Positions 16,548-24,019 of a DNA stretch of 64,000 bases are shown here, piece after piece. The notes beneath the pieces are model-generated. The model saw only the letters and a program-made list of their open reading frames with translations, was not told where the DNA came from and ran no database searches. Each line of letters begins with the position of its first letter. Position 1 is the stretch's first letter. Source of the stretch: Hyphococcus sp. (lineage in GTDB: Bacteria > Pseudomonadota > Alphaproteobacteria > Caulobacterales > Parvularculaceae); assembly GCA_028281665.1 (NCBI GenBank), contig JANQJK010000015.1, positions 62,001 to 126,000 on the forward strand. The letters run 5' to 3'. Both the position numbers and the translations under genes were made by a program.

Positions 16548-17966
16548 ATGGCCTGGTGGTTCGGCATTAAACTCTGGAAGCGGGTGTTTCTGGGGTTGGC
16601 GCTTGGCGTTGCGTTCGGTCTCGCGGTCGCCAACACAATGGACCCGGATCGCGGCGAGGCGTTGCTGGCGGATGTAAAAATCGTCGGCGATATTTTTATC
16701 GCAATGATCCGTCTCGTGATCATTCCGCTGATCTTCATGACGCTGGTGGCCGGCGTGCTTGCGCTCGGCGATCCGGCCAAGCTCGGCACGATCGGTCTTA
16801 AAACCATCGTTCTTTATCTGCTGACGACGTTTTTCGCGAACATCATCGGTCTGACCATGGGCACGATTTTCCGCCCCGGCGCAGGCGTCGATCTTGGCGA
16901 CGCCGTTCCGCGGGAAGTTACGACCGAAGCCGCCGGGTTCTGGGACCGGATCGTCGGCATGGTGACGAAAAACCCGTTTGAAAAGTTTCTCGCCTGGGAT
17001 CCCATGACCCTGGCGCTCACGGCGATCCTCATTGTTATTTCCATTATTGTCGCCGTCCGCTCGACCAGCGCCGGCGAGAAAAAGCCGAAGTCGGGCATCC
17101 TTTTTGTCGCGCTGTTTGCGCTCGGCGTGGCGGCGGCGTCGGGCGACATTCTCGTCGTCATCTTCACGTCCATCATTTTCGGCGTGGTCGTATTGTTTCT
17201 CGGCGGCCTTGGCGCGCCTGTCTCGCGCTTTTTCTCCTACGCGTCCGACAAGGTGCTGGGCGTTACCCAGTGGATCATGGAGCTTGCGCCGTTCGGGGTC
17301 TTTGCGCTGATCGCCTATGTGGCGGGCACGAAGGGGCTTGCAACCTTCACGGCGATCTTCTGGCTCGCCATCGCCGTTTATCTCGGCTGCTTCCTGCACA
17401 TGGCGATCACCTATGGCGGCATTGTAAAGTTCGGCCTCAAGCTTCCCTTCATCAATTTCTTCCGCGGCATTCTCGACGCCCAGATGGTCGCCTATTCGAC
17501 GTCGTCATCGTCGGCGACGCTGCCGGTGACGATATCGAACGTTTCAAAAAACCTCGGCGTTTCGAAATCGGTGGCCGGCTCGGTGCTGCCGCTCGGCGCG
17601 ACGATCAATATGGACGGCACGGCGCTCTATCTCGGTATTGTTGCGCTATTCACGGCCCAGGCGTTCGGTTATGCGGTGGAGCCCCACCACTATGTGCTGA
17701 TCGCCGTCACCGCCGCGCTCGTTTCCATCGGTGCCGCCGGCATTCCCTCTGCCTCCCTGTTCCTGCTCGCGACGGTGCTCGAAGTCTTTGACGTGACGCC
17801 GGAACACACCGCGCTTGTGGTGGGCTTTATCTTTCCGTTCGACCGCCTGCTCGATATGATGCGCACGGTCGTCAACGTAACGGGCGACGCCACGGTGGCG
17901 GTCACTGTCGCCAAGTGGGAAGGCGAAATCGACGAGGACGTATTTCGGTCCAAAGCGACGCAATGA
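16548..17966 (+). CDS. Dicarboxylate/amino acid:cation symporter (DAACS family)
   Basis: A 472-residue inner-membrane symporter of the GltP/DctA type, taking up dicarboxylates or acidic amino acids with Na+ or H+. Eight or so hydrophobic segments are visible. The two re-entrant hairpins are marked by YSTSSSSATLPVTI (serine-rich HP1 tip, about residue 320) and IPSASLFLL (HP2). The signature GATINMDGTALY lies in helix 7, with the sodium-site NMDGT motif. The insert at about 125-215 is longer than in GltP and contains an added hydrophobic segment. Its stop overlaps the start of the next gene (ATGA), so the pair is co-transcribed. Confidence 0.93.
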   Translation: MAWWFGIKLWKRVFLGLALGVAFGLAVANTMDPDRGEALLADVKIVGDIFIAMIRLVIIPLIFMTLVAGVLALGDPAKLGTIGLKTIVLYLLTTFFANIIGLTMGTIFRPGAGVDLGDAVPREVTTEAAGFWDRIVGMVTKNPFEKFLAWDPMTLALTAILIVISIIVAVRSTSAGEKKPKSGILFVALFALGVAAASGDILVVIFTSIIFGVVVLFLGGLGAPVSRFFSYASDKVLGVTQWIMELAPFGVFALIAYVAGTKGLATFTAIFWLAIAVYLGCFLHMAITYGGIVKFGLKLPFINFFRGILDAQMVAYSTSSSSATLPVTISNVSKNLGVSKSVAGSVLPLGATINMDGTALYLGIVALFTAQAFGYAVEPHHYVLIAVTAALVSIGAAGIPSASLFLLATVLEVFDVTPEHTALVVGFIFPFDRLLDMMRTVVNVTGDATVAVTVAKWEGEIDEDVFRSKATQ

Positions 17967-18535
17967 ACAACCTGCAAACGATCCGCCTCAGCCTGCGCAT
18001 GTCGCGGGAGGCGTTTGCGCGCCGAATTGGCATCTATACGGACTATATCGCCAGCCTTGAAACCAGCGGCCGGGATCTGTCGCCGGTTTGGGGGGACGCG
18101 CTGGCGCAAGGGGTTGGCGTTTCTCCCGACGCCCTGGCTGACCCAATTTTTGACAGTGTGGCGGACCCTGATGCGCCCCTGCCGCCGCTGCGGAAGTTCG
18201 CCTGTCCCATCGCCCTGCGGTTCGCGCTGCAAACGCTCATTGCCTATATCGCCGGCGTCGATCAAACCCATCGGGTAAGCGAAGACCAGTACGCCGACGC
18301 GGTGGTGGGCCTCAACGCCTTTCTGGCGGACAGCGCTGACGATCCCGTCGATGAAGACGAGCAGTTCAGTCGTCTTTTGAAAGGTCTTCAAATAACCGCT
18401 TTAACAGTCGTTCGATCCTGCGAGATCGCTCCTCAGAGCGGCTTTGAAAAGATAATGGCTGGCGCGGTGCCGCCGCTTGCGCGCCTGATTGAGGATTGTT
18501 CTCGCTCGAACGTTTCGGACCCGGAAACGAAATAA
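17963..18535 (+). CDS. HTH (XRE-like) domain protein, 190 aa
   Basis: A 190-residue protein whose N-terminus (about residues 3-45) reads as an XRE-type helix-turn-helix: TIRLSLRMSREAFARRIGI then DYIASLETSGRDLS. The remainder is helical with no recognised domain. The ATG at 17963 overlaps the symporter stop, suggesting translational coupling and perhaps control of the transport gene. The frame is open to 17915 inside the symporter, but that part has no support. Its last 170 bases overlap a minus-strand reading frame (18366-18653) that may also be a gene. Confidence 0.7.
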   Translation: MNNLQTIRLSLRMSREAFARRIGIYTDYIASLETSGRDLSPVWGDALAQGVGVSPDALADPIFDSVADPDAPLPPLRKFACPIALRFALQTLIAYIAGVDQTHRVSEDQYADAVVGLNAFLADSADDPVDEDEQFSRLLKGLQITALTVVRSCEIAPQSGFEKIMAGAVPPLARLIEDCSRSNVSDPETK

Positions 18536-18653
18536 CGTTGCCGGCGTCTTGTTCGCGTATGGGAAAGGCGCCGAGCAAACGCGTGCGCAGCGCCTCCGCG
18601 CGCTCCTTGTCTTTATCGCCCAATTCTCCGCCCCAAAAATCGATTACGACCAT
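18366..18653 (-). CDS. Possible hypothetical protein, 95 aa, overlapping the HTH gene tail-to-tail
   Basis: A 95-residue minus-strand frame. The part outside the HTH gene (residues 1-40, MVVIDFWGGELGDKDKERAE and on) looks protein-like, with balanced charge and codon bias like its neighbours. The remainder overlaps the 3' end of the HTH gene by 170 bases. There is no convincing ribosome-binding site. It could be genuine, with the HTH gene running into it, or a shadow frame. I list it because the 181 bases upstream of its start otherwise hold nothing. Function unknown. Confidence 0.35.
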   Translation of the reverse strand: MVVIDFWGGELGDKDKERAEALRTRLLGAFPIREQDAGNVISFPGPKRSSENNPQSGAQAAAPRQPLSFQSRSEERSRRIERLLKRLFEDLSKDD

Positions 18654-18834
18654 CGGTCGTTTTCCTATTGGTAATTCAACATATGCTTGTGGGCAAGCGG
18701 GTAGGGCTGCGGCCCCTTGAGACGGCGTTCATAAAGCTTAATGGTTCCTGAACGGAGTCTTTACGTTTCGTTATCGCCCATCCGGTCTTCTCTGGCGCGC
18801 TCATTTCTAAGCGGGCGGCAAAGAGGAGGCTATC

Positions 18835-19224
18835 ATGGCCGACAAGGATCTGCGTCCAGAACAAGTGAAGTTGCTGCGTTTTGAAAAACTGATTGAAGAA
18901 ACCTGTCACGATAAGGCGCGCGGCAAGCGACTCGACAAGGCGGCGGTGCTCGCCGGCCTGCCGTTGATCGCTGCTGCGAGCGCCGGCGCGGCGCAAAAGC
19001 TCGGCAATGACGCGCCGCTTCGCTTTGCGGCCGATGTTGAGGCTGCGGCCCGCTCGTCGCTGTCCGGCGACGCATGGCTCGTGCAGCTTGCGGAGGTGGT
19101 GACGAGAGGTCACACTGTGATCGAATCCCTTGCAACGCAGGGGTCGTGGATGCTCGTGCATGGCACGCCGAAACGGAAAACCGTGGAGCTGGTTCAATCT
19201 CTCCTGACGAATGGACCCTTCTAG
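18835..19224 (+). CDS. Hypothetical protein, 129 aa
   Basis: A soluble, mostly helical, alanine-rich 129-residue protein of unknown function, starting with MADKDLRPEQVKLLRFEKLIEE. There is no signal peptide; an AAVLAGLPLIAAASAGAA stretch at about 40-57 is small and hydrophobic but too weak for a firm membrane call. AAGAGGAGG lies 7 bases before the ATG, so the start is secure. A membrane-protein gene follows directly, with its frame overlapping the end of this one. The sequence gives no clue to function. Confidence 0.72.
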   Translation: MADKDLRPEQVKLLRFEKLIEETCHDKARGKRLDKAAVLAGLPLIAAASAGAAQKLGNDAPLRFAADVEAAARSSLSGDAWLVQLAEVVTRGHTVIESLATQGSWMLVHGTPKRKTVELVQSLLTNGPF

Positions 19225-19712
19225 CGCGATATGGCGTCTTCCTGTTTTTGGGCGCTGGTCTCAGTTTTCTTTCCGGTTCCAAGAACCTCAGACTGGCGGC
19301 GATGGTCATCGTCGCCGACTGGGCTCTCGCTAACAGTTTTTTTTACTGGCTGGGCGCTGCATCGGTAAATCTCATTGCGCCGATGAGCATTGTCATCCTG
19401 GCTCTGTTTTATTCTTTCTGGCGTTCGAAAAGTCTCAACGGCGCCTTCATTCACAAAATTTTCTTCAGCTACTACGTGCTGTACTTCGCCATTAACTGCT
19501 GGCACCTCCTTGCGCGCTATTTCTTTCCGGAGACCTTTGTCGCCAATTATTATTTCTCGATCGCCGCATCGAATGGCGTCTTTATACTGATCGTTACGAC
19601 GCTCTGGGTGTTTGCGATTCTGAAGTTTCTGGACAACAACGCCGAGGGCGGGTTGATGGGCGTTTACAAGCGCAACATCAATGACTGGCGTCGATGGTTC
19701 GGCGGGCGGTGA
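19146..19712 (+). CDS. Multi-pass membrane protein of unknown function (start uncertain)
   Basis: The certain part of this gene is from about 19210 to 19712. It encodes five hydrophobic helices: near VFLFLGAGLSFLSG, LAAMVIVADWALANSFFYWL, LIAPMSIVILALFYSFW, FFSYYVLYFAINCWHLL and GVFILIVTTLWVFAILKFL. There is no ATG at a sensible place: in-frame candidates are ATG 19074, GTG 19146 (short AGGGG before it, and used here) and TTG 19248. All but the last overlap the previous gene. The composition is AT-richer and rich in Phe and Tyr. It resembles small membrane proteins with phage-like character, but nothing specific can be said. Confidence 0.6.
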   Translation: MDARAWHAETENRGAGSISPDEWTLLARYGVFLFLGAGLSFLSGSKNLRLAAMVIVADWALANSFFYWLGAASVNLIAPMSIVILALFYSFWRSKSLNGAFIHKIFFSYYVLYFAINCWHLLARYFFPETFVANYYFSIAASNGVFILIVTTLWVFAILKFLDNNAEGGLMGVYKRNINDWRRWFGGR

Positions 19713-19768
19713 GGCGTCGGCGCCGGGCGCCAGTCATCCAAAGAGATGGGGAGGAACGTAACCGGCCC

Positions 19769-20083
19769 ATGACCTTGATACGCATCCTGATTTTCGTCGC
19801 CGCGCTTGCGCTGGTCGCCTCCATCTTCTGGGCCATGGGCGCGGACGGGCGATCCCTCGGCGCCGTTCTCGGGGAAATGTTTTCCAAGCCCTGGACCGTC
19901 GTCACGCTGATCGATCTCTATCTCGGTTTTATCCTTTGCGCGGTCGTCATTGCGCTCTTTGAGCGAAGCTGGGCAGCGCGCCTCTTCTGGGCCGCGCCGG
20001 TCTTTTTGCTGGGGAATTTCTGGGCGGCGGCGTGGTTCGTCTTCCGGCTCCCGGAAATCGCCCGCCGGTTCGCAAACGCCTAG
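19769..20083 (+). CDS. DUF1475-like small membrane protein
   Basis: A 104-residue protein with three hydrophobic segments (about 3-22, 44-64, 72-92) and motifs LIDLYLGFILCAVVIALFE and GNFWAAAWFVFRLP that match the DUF1475 family of unknown function as I remember it. The ATG at 19769 is used; GGGGAGGAA lies 13-19 bases upstream, a longer gap than usual. The frame is open further upstream, but that part is basic and not protein-like. It stands just before the ffh promoter. Confidence 0.7.
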   Translation: MTLIRILIFVAALALVASIFWAMGADGRSLGAVLGEMFSKPWTVVTLIDLYLGFILCAVVIALFERSWAARLFWAAPVFLLGNFWAAAWFVFRLPEIARRFANA

Positions 20084-20087
20084 GCAC

Positions 20088-20116
20088 TTGCCTTAAACCC
20101 CGTCTCCACCTATAGA
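20088..20116 (+). promoter_or_regulatory. Sigma-70-type promoter upstream of the ffh leader
   Basis: TTGCCT (20088-20093) and TATAGA (20111-20116) are separated by 17 bases, a good housekeeping promoter match. Transcription would start near 20123 and give a leader of about 190 bases before ffh at 20315, with a strong hairpin in between. Confidence 0.6.
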
Positions 20117-20218
20117 ACCCGCCGTTTTCGGGAAAAGTCATGCTTTTCCTGTCCGCCGGTGCGAAACCCACGGATGTGTTGGGCTGGGGCCGGGGATGGA
20201 CCGCCGTCGGGGTAACGC

Positions 20219-20257
20219 CCTCACGGCGGCAAACGGCGTTTGCCGCCGTGAGGTTTT
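20219..20257 (+). terminator. Strong terminator-like hairpin in the ffh leader
   Basis: Perfect 15-bp inverted repeat CCTCACGGCGGCAAA / TTTGCCGCCGTGAGG with a 5-base loop, followed by TTTT. It lies downstream of a promoter and upstream of ffh. It could end a short RNA of about 135 nt or act as an attenuator for ffh; the T-run is short, so read-through is likely. Confidence 0.6.
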
Positions 20258-20314
20258 GGTTGTGCGAGAGGATGCCGGATTTGGACTACCGGATCGATTT
20301 CAAGGACAGCGACA

Positions 20315-21883
20315 ATGTTTGAAAGCCTGAGCGATCGTTTAAGCGGCGTCTTTGAGAAACTCCGGGGCAAAGGCGCCCTTGAGGAGAAAGACGTCAACGA
20401 TGCGCTGCGCGAGGTGCGCGTGGCGCTGCTTGAGGCTGACGTGGCGCTGCCGGTCGCCAAGAGCTTCATCGCCAAGGTGAAGGAACGCGCCGTGGGCGCG
20501 GAGGTCCTGCGTTCTGTGACGCCCGGCCAGCAGGTCGTGAAGATCGTTCATGACGCCCTTGTGGACATGCTGGGGGGGGCGGACGCGGAAACGGCCCTCT
20601 CCTTCGTCACGACGCCGCCGGCGGTCATTATGATGGTCGGCTTGCAGGGCTCCGGTAAAACGACGTCCACGGCGAAGATCGCCTTGCGCCTTCAAAAACG
20701 GGACAAGAAAAAAGTTCTGATGGCGTCGCTGGACACGCGACGGCCCGCCGCTCAGGAACAGTTGCAGATCCTCGGCGAACAGGCGGAGGTCAAAACCCTG
20801 CCCATCATCGCCGGGCAGTCGCCCCGCGATATTGCCAGCCGCGCAATCGAGGCGGGCAAGCTCGGCGGCTACGATGCGGTGATGCTCGACACCGCCGGGC
20901 GGCTTTCCATCGACGAACAGTTGATGACCGAGATCGCCGATATTCACGGCGCTGCGAACCCCATTGAAACGCTGCTCGTGGTCGACGCACTGACCGGTCA
21001 GGACGCCGTTGAAACGGCGACGCGCTTTAAAGAGCGCGTGCCCGTTACCGGCGTCGTCATCACACGGATCGATGGCGATGCGCGCGGCGGCGCAGCGCTT
21101 TCCATGCGCGCGGTGACCGGTGCGCCGATCAAATTCGTGGGCGTCGGCGAAAAAATTGACGCGCTCGACACGTTCGAGCCCGACCGCATGGCCGGCCGCA
21201 TTCTCGGCATGGGCGACATCGTCTCGCTGGTCGAGAAAGCGTCCGAGGAGATGGACGTCGAACGCGCCAAGAAGCAGGCCAGGAAAATGGCCAAGGGCGA
21301 GTTCGACATGGAAGATCTCGCCGAGCAGTTCCGACAGATGCGCAAGATGGGCGGCATGGGCGCGATCATGGGACTCATGCCCGGCATGGGCAAAGTGAAA
21401 AAGATGGTCGATCAGGCCGGCGGTTTCGAAAACAAGGAAATCGTCCGGCAGGAAGCGATCATCAGTTCCATGACGAAAAAGGAACGCAAGACGCCGAAGC
21501 TTCTCAACGCATCTCGTAAAAAACGCATCGCCGCCGGCTCCGGCACTAGCGTTCAGGAAATCAACAAGCTCATCAAGGCGCACCGTCAGATGGCGGACAT
21601 GATGAAAAAGATGGGCAAGGGCGGCATGAAAAAGATGGCGGCGCAGATGGCCGCTATGGGCGGCGGCGCCGGCGGACTTGGCGGTTTAGGGGGCGGGATG
21701 CTCGGCGGGGCGCCGGACATGGGCGCGCTGGAGGCGACGCAAGGCAAGAAGGGCAAGGGCGCTGAGGAAGAGATCGACTTTGACGCCATCGAAAAAGCGC
21801 TCTCCGGTAAGGGCGCCCTGCCGCCGGGCATCGGCGGGCCGGGCATGATGGGCGGCCTGCCCGGCGCGGGGAAGAAGAAGTGA
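20315..21883 (+). CDS. ffh: Signal recognition particle GTPase Ffh
   Basis: Ffh binds signal sequences and SRP RNA and delivers ribosomes to FtsY at the membrane. In 522 residues it has the N domain (1-95, with the ALLEADVAL motif), the G domain with P-loop GLQGSGKTT at 109-117, DTRRPAA, DTAGR and TRIDGDARGG, and the methionine-rich M domain (about 300-450). The C-terminus ends in a long Gly/Met-rich tail (about 440-522) that is longer than usual. The gene is preceded by a promoter and a hairpin-containing leader. The next small gene overlaps its stop by 4 bases. Confidence 0.97.
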   Translation: MFESLSDRLSGVFEKLRGKGALEEKDVNDALREVRVALLEADVALPVAKSFIAKVKERAVGAEVLRSVTPGQQVVKIVHDALVDMLGGADAETALSFVTTPPAVIMMVGLQGSGKTTSTAKIALRLQKRDKKKVLMASLDTRRPAAQEQLQILGEQAEVKTLPIIAGQSPRDIASRAIEAGKLGGYDAVMLDTAGRLSIDEQLMTEIADIHGAANPIETLLVVDALTGQDAVETATRFKERVPVTGVVITRIDGDARGGAALSMRAVTGAPIKFVGVGEKIDALDTFEPDRMAGRILGMGDIVSLVEKASEEMDVERAKKQARKMAKGEFDMEDLAEQFRQMRKMGGMGAIMGLMPGMGKVKKMVDQAGGFENKEIVRQEAIISSMTKKERKTPKLLNASRKKRIAAGSGTSVQEINKLIKAHRQMADMMKKMGKGGMKKMAAQMAAMGGGAGGLGGLGGGMLGGAPDMGALEATQGKKGKGAEEEIDFDAIEKALSGKGALPPGIGGPGMMGGLPGAGKKK

Positions 21884-22098
21884 CGTTGTCGAAGGCGCTA
21901 TATTCATTTGTGTTCTGCGCAATTGTGTTCTGCAATTTTGCGAATGCACAGGACGCCTATTCTCGCGAAGATGCGTTGCGTGAAGAGGGCCTTGACTGGT
22001 TGCTGCCATTTGTTGACTGCACAAGCGATTTGCTCCCTACGGCCTGTGATCTTGCAAAAGAGGGTCTCGCCGAAGCAGACAAGGCGGCGGACGAATGA
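21880..22098 (+). CDS. Small secreted protein of unknown function, 72 aa
   Basis: The GTG start at 21880 overlaps the ffh stop (GTGA), and its own stop overlaps the next gene's ATG (ATGA), so it sits tightly inside an operon. Residues 1-23 form a signal peptide (ALYSFVFCAIVFCNFANA). The mature part of about 50 residues is acidic with two cysteines in DCTSDLLPTACDLAKEG that could form a disulfide. Composition is AT-richer than ffh. No function can be assigned. Confidence 0.62.
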   Translation: MTLSKALYSFVFCAIVFCNFANAQDAYSREDALREEGLDWLLPFVDCTSDLLPTACDLAKEGLAEADKAADE

Positions 22099-22463
22099 CG
22101 ACGCAACCCATCCTCAAACGCTTCGATACGCCTGACGAAATCCGCGAATTTCCCAAAGGAAAATTCGAGATCGTCCATGTGGGCGGCATGACCATTGGAC
22201 GCGCCACCTATCAGCCCGGCTGGAAATGGTCGGAAGATGTGGGCGCCGCCATGGGCGAGGCGTTCTGCACGGTGGAGCATGTGGGCATGGTCGTCTCGGG
22301 GTGCGCCACCGCCGCCATGAAAGACGGCGCCGTCACCGAAATGCGCGCCGGCGATATTTTTTACGTGCCGACCGACCCTCACGATTCCTGGGTCGTTGGC
22401 GATGAACCCTATGTCTCGCTCCATTTTCTGGGTGCGGACAAATATTCAACTGAAAAGAACTGA
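22095..22463 (+). CDS. Cupin-domain protein, 122 aa
   Basis: A single-domain cupin of 122 residues. The beta-barrel is suggested by GGMTIGRATYQPGWKWSEDVG, the MVVSGCATAAMKDG turn, and GDIFYVPTDPHDSWVVGDEP, where the histidine of the second cupin motif is seen. The first motif is degenerate, with few metal-ligand histidines (H54-type HVG only), so metal binding and activity are uncertain. It starts within the stop of the preceding small gene and ends 18 bases before rpsP, so it is probably co-transcribed with ffh and rpsP. Confidence 0.78.
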   Translation: MTTQPILKRFDTPDEIREFPKGKFEIVHVGGMTIGRATYQPGWKWSEDVGAAMGEAFCTVEHVGMVVSGCATAAMKDGAVTEMRAGDIFYVPTDPHDSWVVGDEPYVSLHFLGADKYSTEKN

Positions 22464-22481
22464 CGAAAGAAGGAAAATCCA

Positions 22482-22943
22482 ATGTCACTGAAAATCAGAC
22501 TGGCCCGGGGCGGGGCGAAGAAACGTCCGTACTACAACATTGTTATCGCCGACAGCCGCATGCCGCGGGACGGCCGCTTCATTGAAAAAGTCGGCGCCTA
22601 CAACCCGCTGCTCGCGAAAACGGACGAAAAGCGCGTTCAGTACAATGAGGAGCGCGTCAAGCACTGGCTCGGCGTCGGCGCCAAACCGACCGACCGCGTC
22701 GCGCGCTTTCTGTCGGTGAACGGTCTTTACGACTGGAAAGCCGGCAACAACCCGAAGAAGGGCGAGCCGGGCGAGAAAGCGAAAGAGCGCATCGAAGAAA
22801 AACGCGAAAAAGAAGAAGCGGCGAAAGCGGCCGCCGAAGAGGCAAAGAACGCGCCCGCTGAGGAGCCCGCCGCCGAGGCGGCCGAGGACGCGGACGCAGC
22901 GCCTGCCGAGGAGGCCGCCGCCGAAGAAGAAAAGGCCGAATAG
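22482..22943 (+). CDS. rpsP: 30S ribosomal protein bS16 with C-terminal extension
   Basis: Component of the small ribosomal subunit, needed for 30S assembly. The core (residues 1-82) is standard: [41 protein letters not shown], and [18 protein letters not shown] tail of about 70 residues rich in Lys, Glu and Ala follows, seen in several alphaproteobacteria and of unknown role. AAGAAGGAAAA precedes the ATG. Unlike the usual rpsP-rimM-trmD-rplS operon, rpsP here is alone in the ffh group, and the other three genes are 14 kb away on the other strand. A hairpin terminator follows. Confidence 0.97.
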   Translation: MSLKIRLARGGAKKRPYYNIVIADSRMPRDGRFIEKVGAYNPLLAKTDEKRVQYNEERVKHWLGVGAKPTDRVARFLSVNGLYDWKAGNNPKKGEPGEKAKERIEEKREKEEAAKAAAEEAKNAPAEEPAAEAAEDADAAPAEEAAAEEEKAE

Positions 22944-22979
22944 CCTTTACAGGACAGCGCGAGGCGCGCTGCGCCCGTC

Positions 22980-23017
22980 CCGGCGCCAACATGACGAAAT
23001 GGTAGTGTTGGCGCCGG
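22980..23017 (+). terminator. Terminator-like hairpin after rpsP
   Basis: A 12-bp perfect inverted repeat, CCGGCGCCAACA / TGTTGGCGCCGG, with a 14-base loop and followed by ATTT, lies 36 bases after the rpsP stop. The T-run is poor, so termination may be partial. Confidence 0.5.
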
Positions 23018-23072
23018 ATTTCGGTCTCATTCGCCGATGAGAATGCCTCATGAGGAAAATGAGGGGTTCACG

Positions 23073-23264
23073 ATGACGGAAAAACTACTGGCTGCGGCGG
23101 CGCTTCTGGCGATGTTGCTTTCCGGGTCCGGTTGCGTTGCCGCTGTGATCGGCGCCGGCGCCGTTGCGGCCGATGAAATCGTCGAAGGCGACGGCAAGTT
23201 CGATCCGCTGGAAGAAGCCTATGACGGCGACGATTCCACGACGCCGATCATCGACGAGGATTAA
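23073..23264 (+). CDS. Small lipoprotein, 63 aa
   Basis: A 63-residue protein with a lipoprotein signal peptide (MTEKLLAAAALLAMLLSGSGC, lipidation at the Cys of GSGC) followed by a short acidic tail of about 42 residues with DDSTTPIIDED at the end. The ATG at 23073 is preceded by GAGGGG. No function can be given. The 52 bases downstream to the convergent GNAT gene hold nothing clear. Confidence 0.7.
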   Translation: MTEKLLAAAALLAMLLSGSGCVAAVIGAGAVAADEIVEGDGKFDPLEEAYDGDDSTTPIIDED

Positions 23265-23316
23265 TCCTCATACTGATCGCGCCGGCGAACCCAATACATG
23301 ATGCCGTTTTCATTTT

Positions 23317-23859
23317 TCACGTCTCCGTTTCATTCAGCGCCTTGACCATCACGATCATGTCGGCCTCACCGTCTTTGACGTTCTTCGGAAAGCGATCTCG
23401 ACCGATTTTCTGAAAACCCCACTTTTTATAGGTGCGCTGCGCCCAGTCCGCTGACGCCATGGCGTCGAGCCAGAGATAGGCCGCGCCATGATCGCGCGCC
23501 GTTTTTTCCGCTTCGCGCAGCATGGGCCGGGCGAGACCGCGCCCGGCGCCCTGCGGCAGAAAATAGATCCGCGGGATCTCCGCGCCGTTCGCACGATTGG
23601 AGACGGGCTCGCTGCTGTCAAGTTTGAGGGTGAGAAAACCGACCGGCGCGCCCGATTGCTCTGCAAGCCACACGAAAAATCGGGGATCGTTGATCTGCTC
23701 TGCGAATATGTCAGGGCCGAAACTTTTTAGCTGTTCGATAAAGGCGCCGACGTCGTCCCAGAGATAGGCGTAAGCCGCCGCATAAGCGGCGGGTGCGATA
23801 ACGCCCAGCGTCTCGCAATCTTCAATCGTCGCCGGACGAATGGAATAGACGCCGTCCAT
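23317..23859 (-). CDS. GNAT-family N-acetyltransferase
   Basis: A 180-residue GCN5-related acetyltransferase. The N-terminal strand and helix (VYSIRPATIEDCETLGVIA) are typical. The acetyl-CoA loop reads QGAGRGLARPMLREAE (the R/Q-x-x-G-x-G/A motif), and the C-terminal part has YKKWGFQKIGRDRF with the conserved Tyr and Phe. The acceptor substrate is unknown. I start at ATG 23859 (MDGVYSIRPA); the upstream open frame is low-complexity and not protein-like. The gene is alone between a small lipoprotein and an AGCS symporter. Confidence 0.87.
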   Translation of the reverse strand: MDGVYSIRPATIEDCETLGVIAPAAYAAAYAYLWDDVGAFIEQLKSFGPDIFAEQINDPRFFVWLAEQSGAPVGFLTLKLDSSEPVSNRANGAEIPRIYFLPQGAGRGLARPMLREAEKTARDHGAAYLWLDAMASADWAQRTYKKWGFQKIGRDRFPKNVKDGEADMIVMVKALNETET

Positions 23860-24019
23860 GGGCCGCAATTGTGGCGTTTTGGCTCCCTCGGCGCAAATCG
23901 AACCGCGCGCGATGGCGTTTCGCGCTTGCCCCGTGCGCCCGGCGGGGCCTAATCTTCCTGCTAATTTTCTATTCGGCGCTTCGAGGGGCGGCGCCAATCA
24001 GCATCAAGGGTGAAGCGTC

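Noticed and set aside
20123..20257. Possibility that the ffh leader encodes 4.5S/SRP RNA.
   Set aside because: The conserved SRP RNA tetraloop region (GGTCAGG ... GGAAGCAGCC) is not present.
20140..20322. 60-aa plus-strand frame in the ffh leader (MLFLSAGAKPTD...).
   Set aside because: It runs through the strong hairpin and into ffh with no ribosome site; structure better explains this stretch. A leader peptide cannot be excluded.
20339..21583. 414-aa minus-strand frame inside ffh.
   Set aside because: His- and Asp-rich composition typical of the antisense of a GC-rich gene; ffh is unambiguous.
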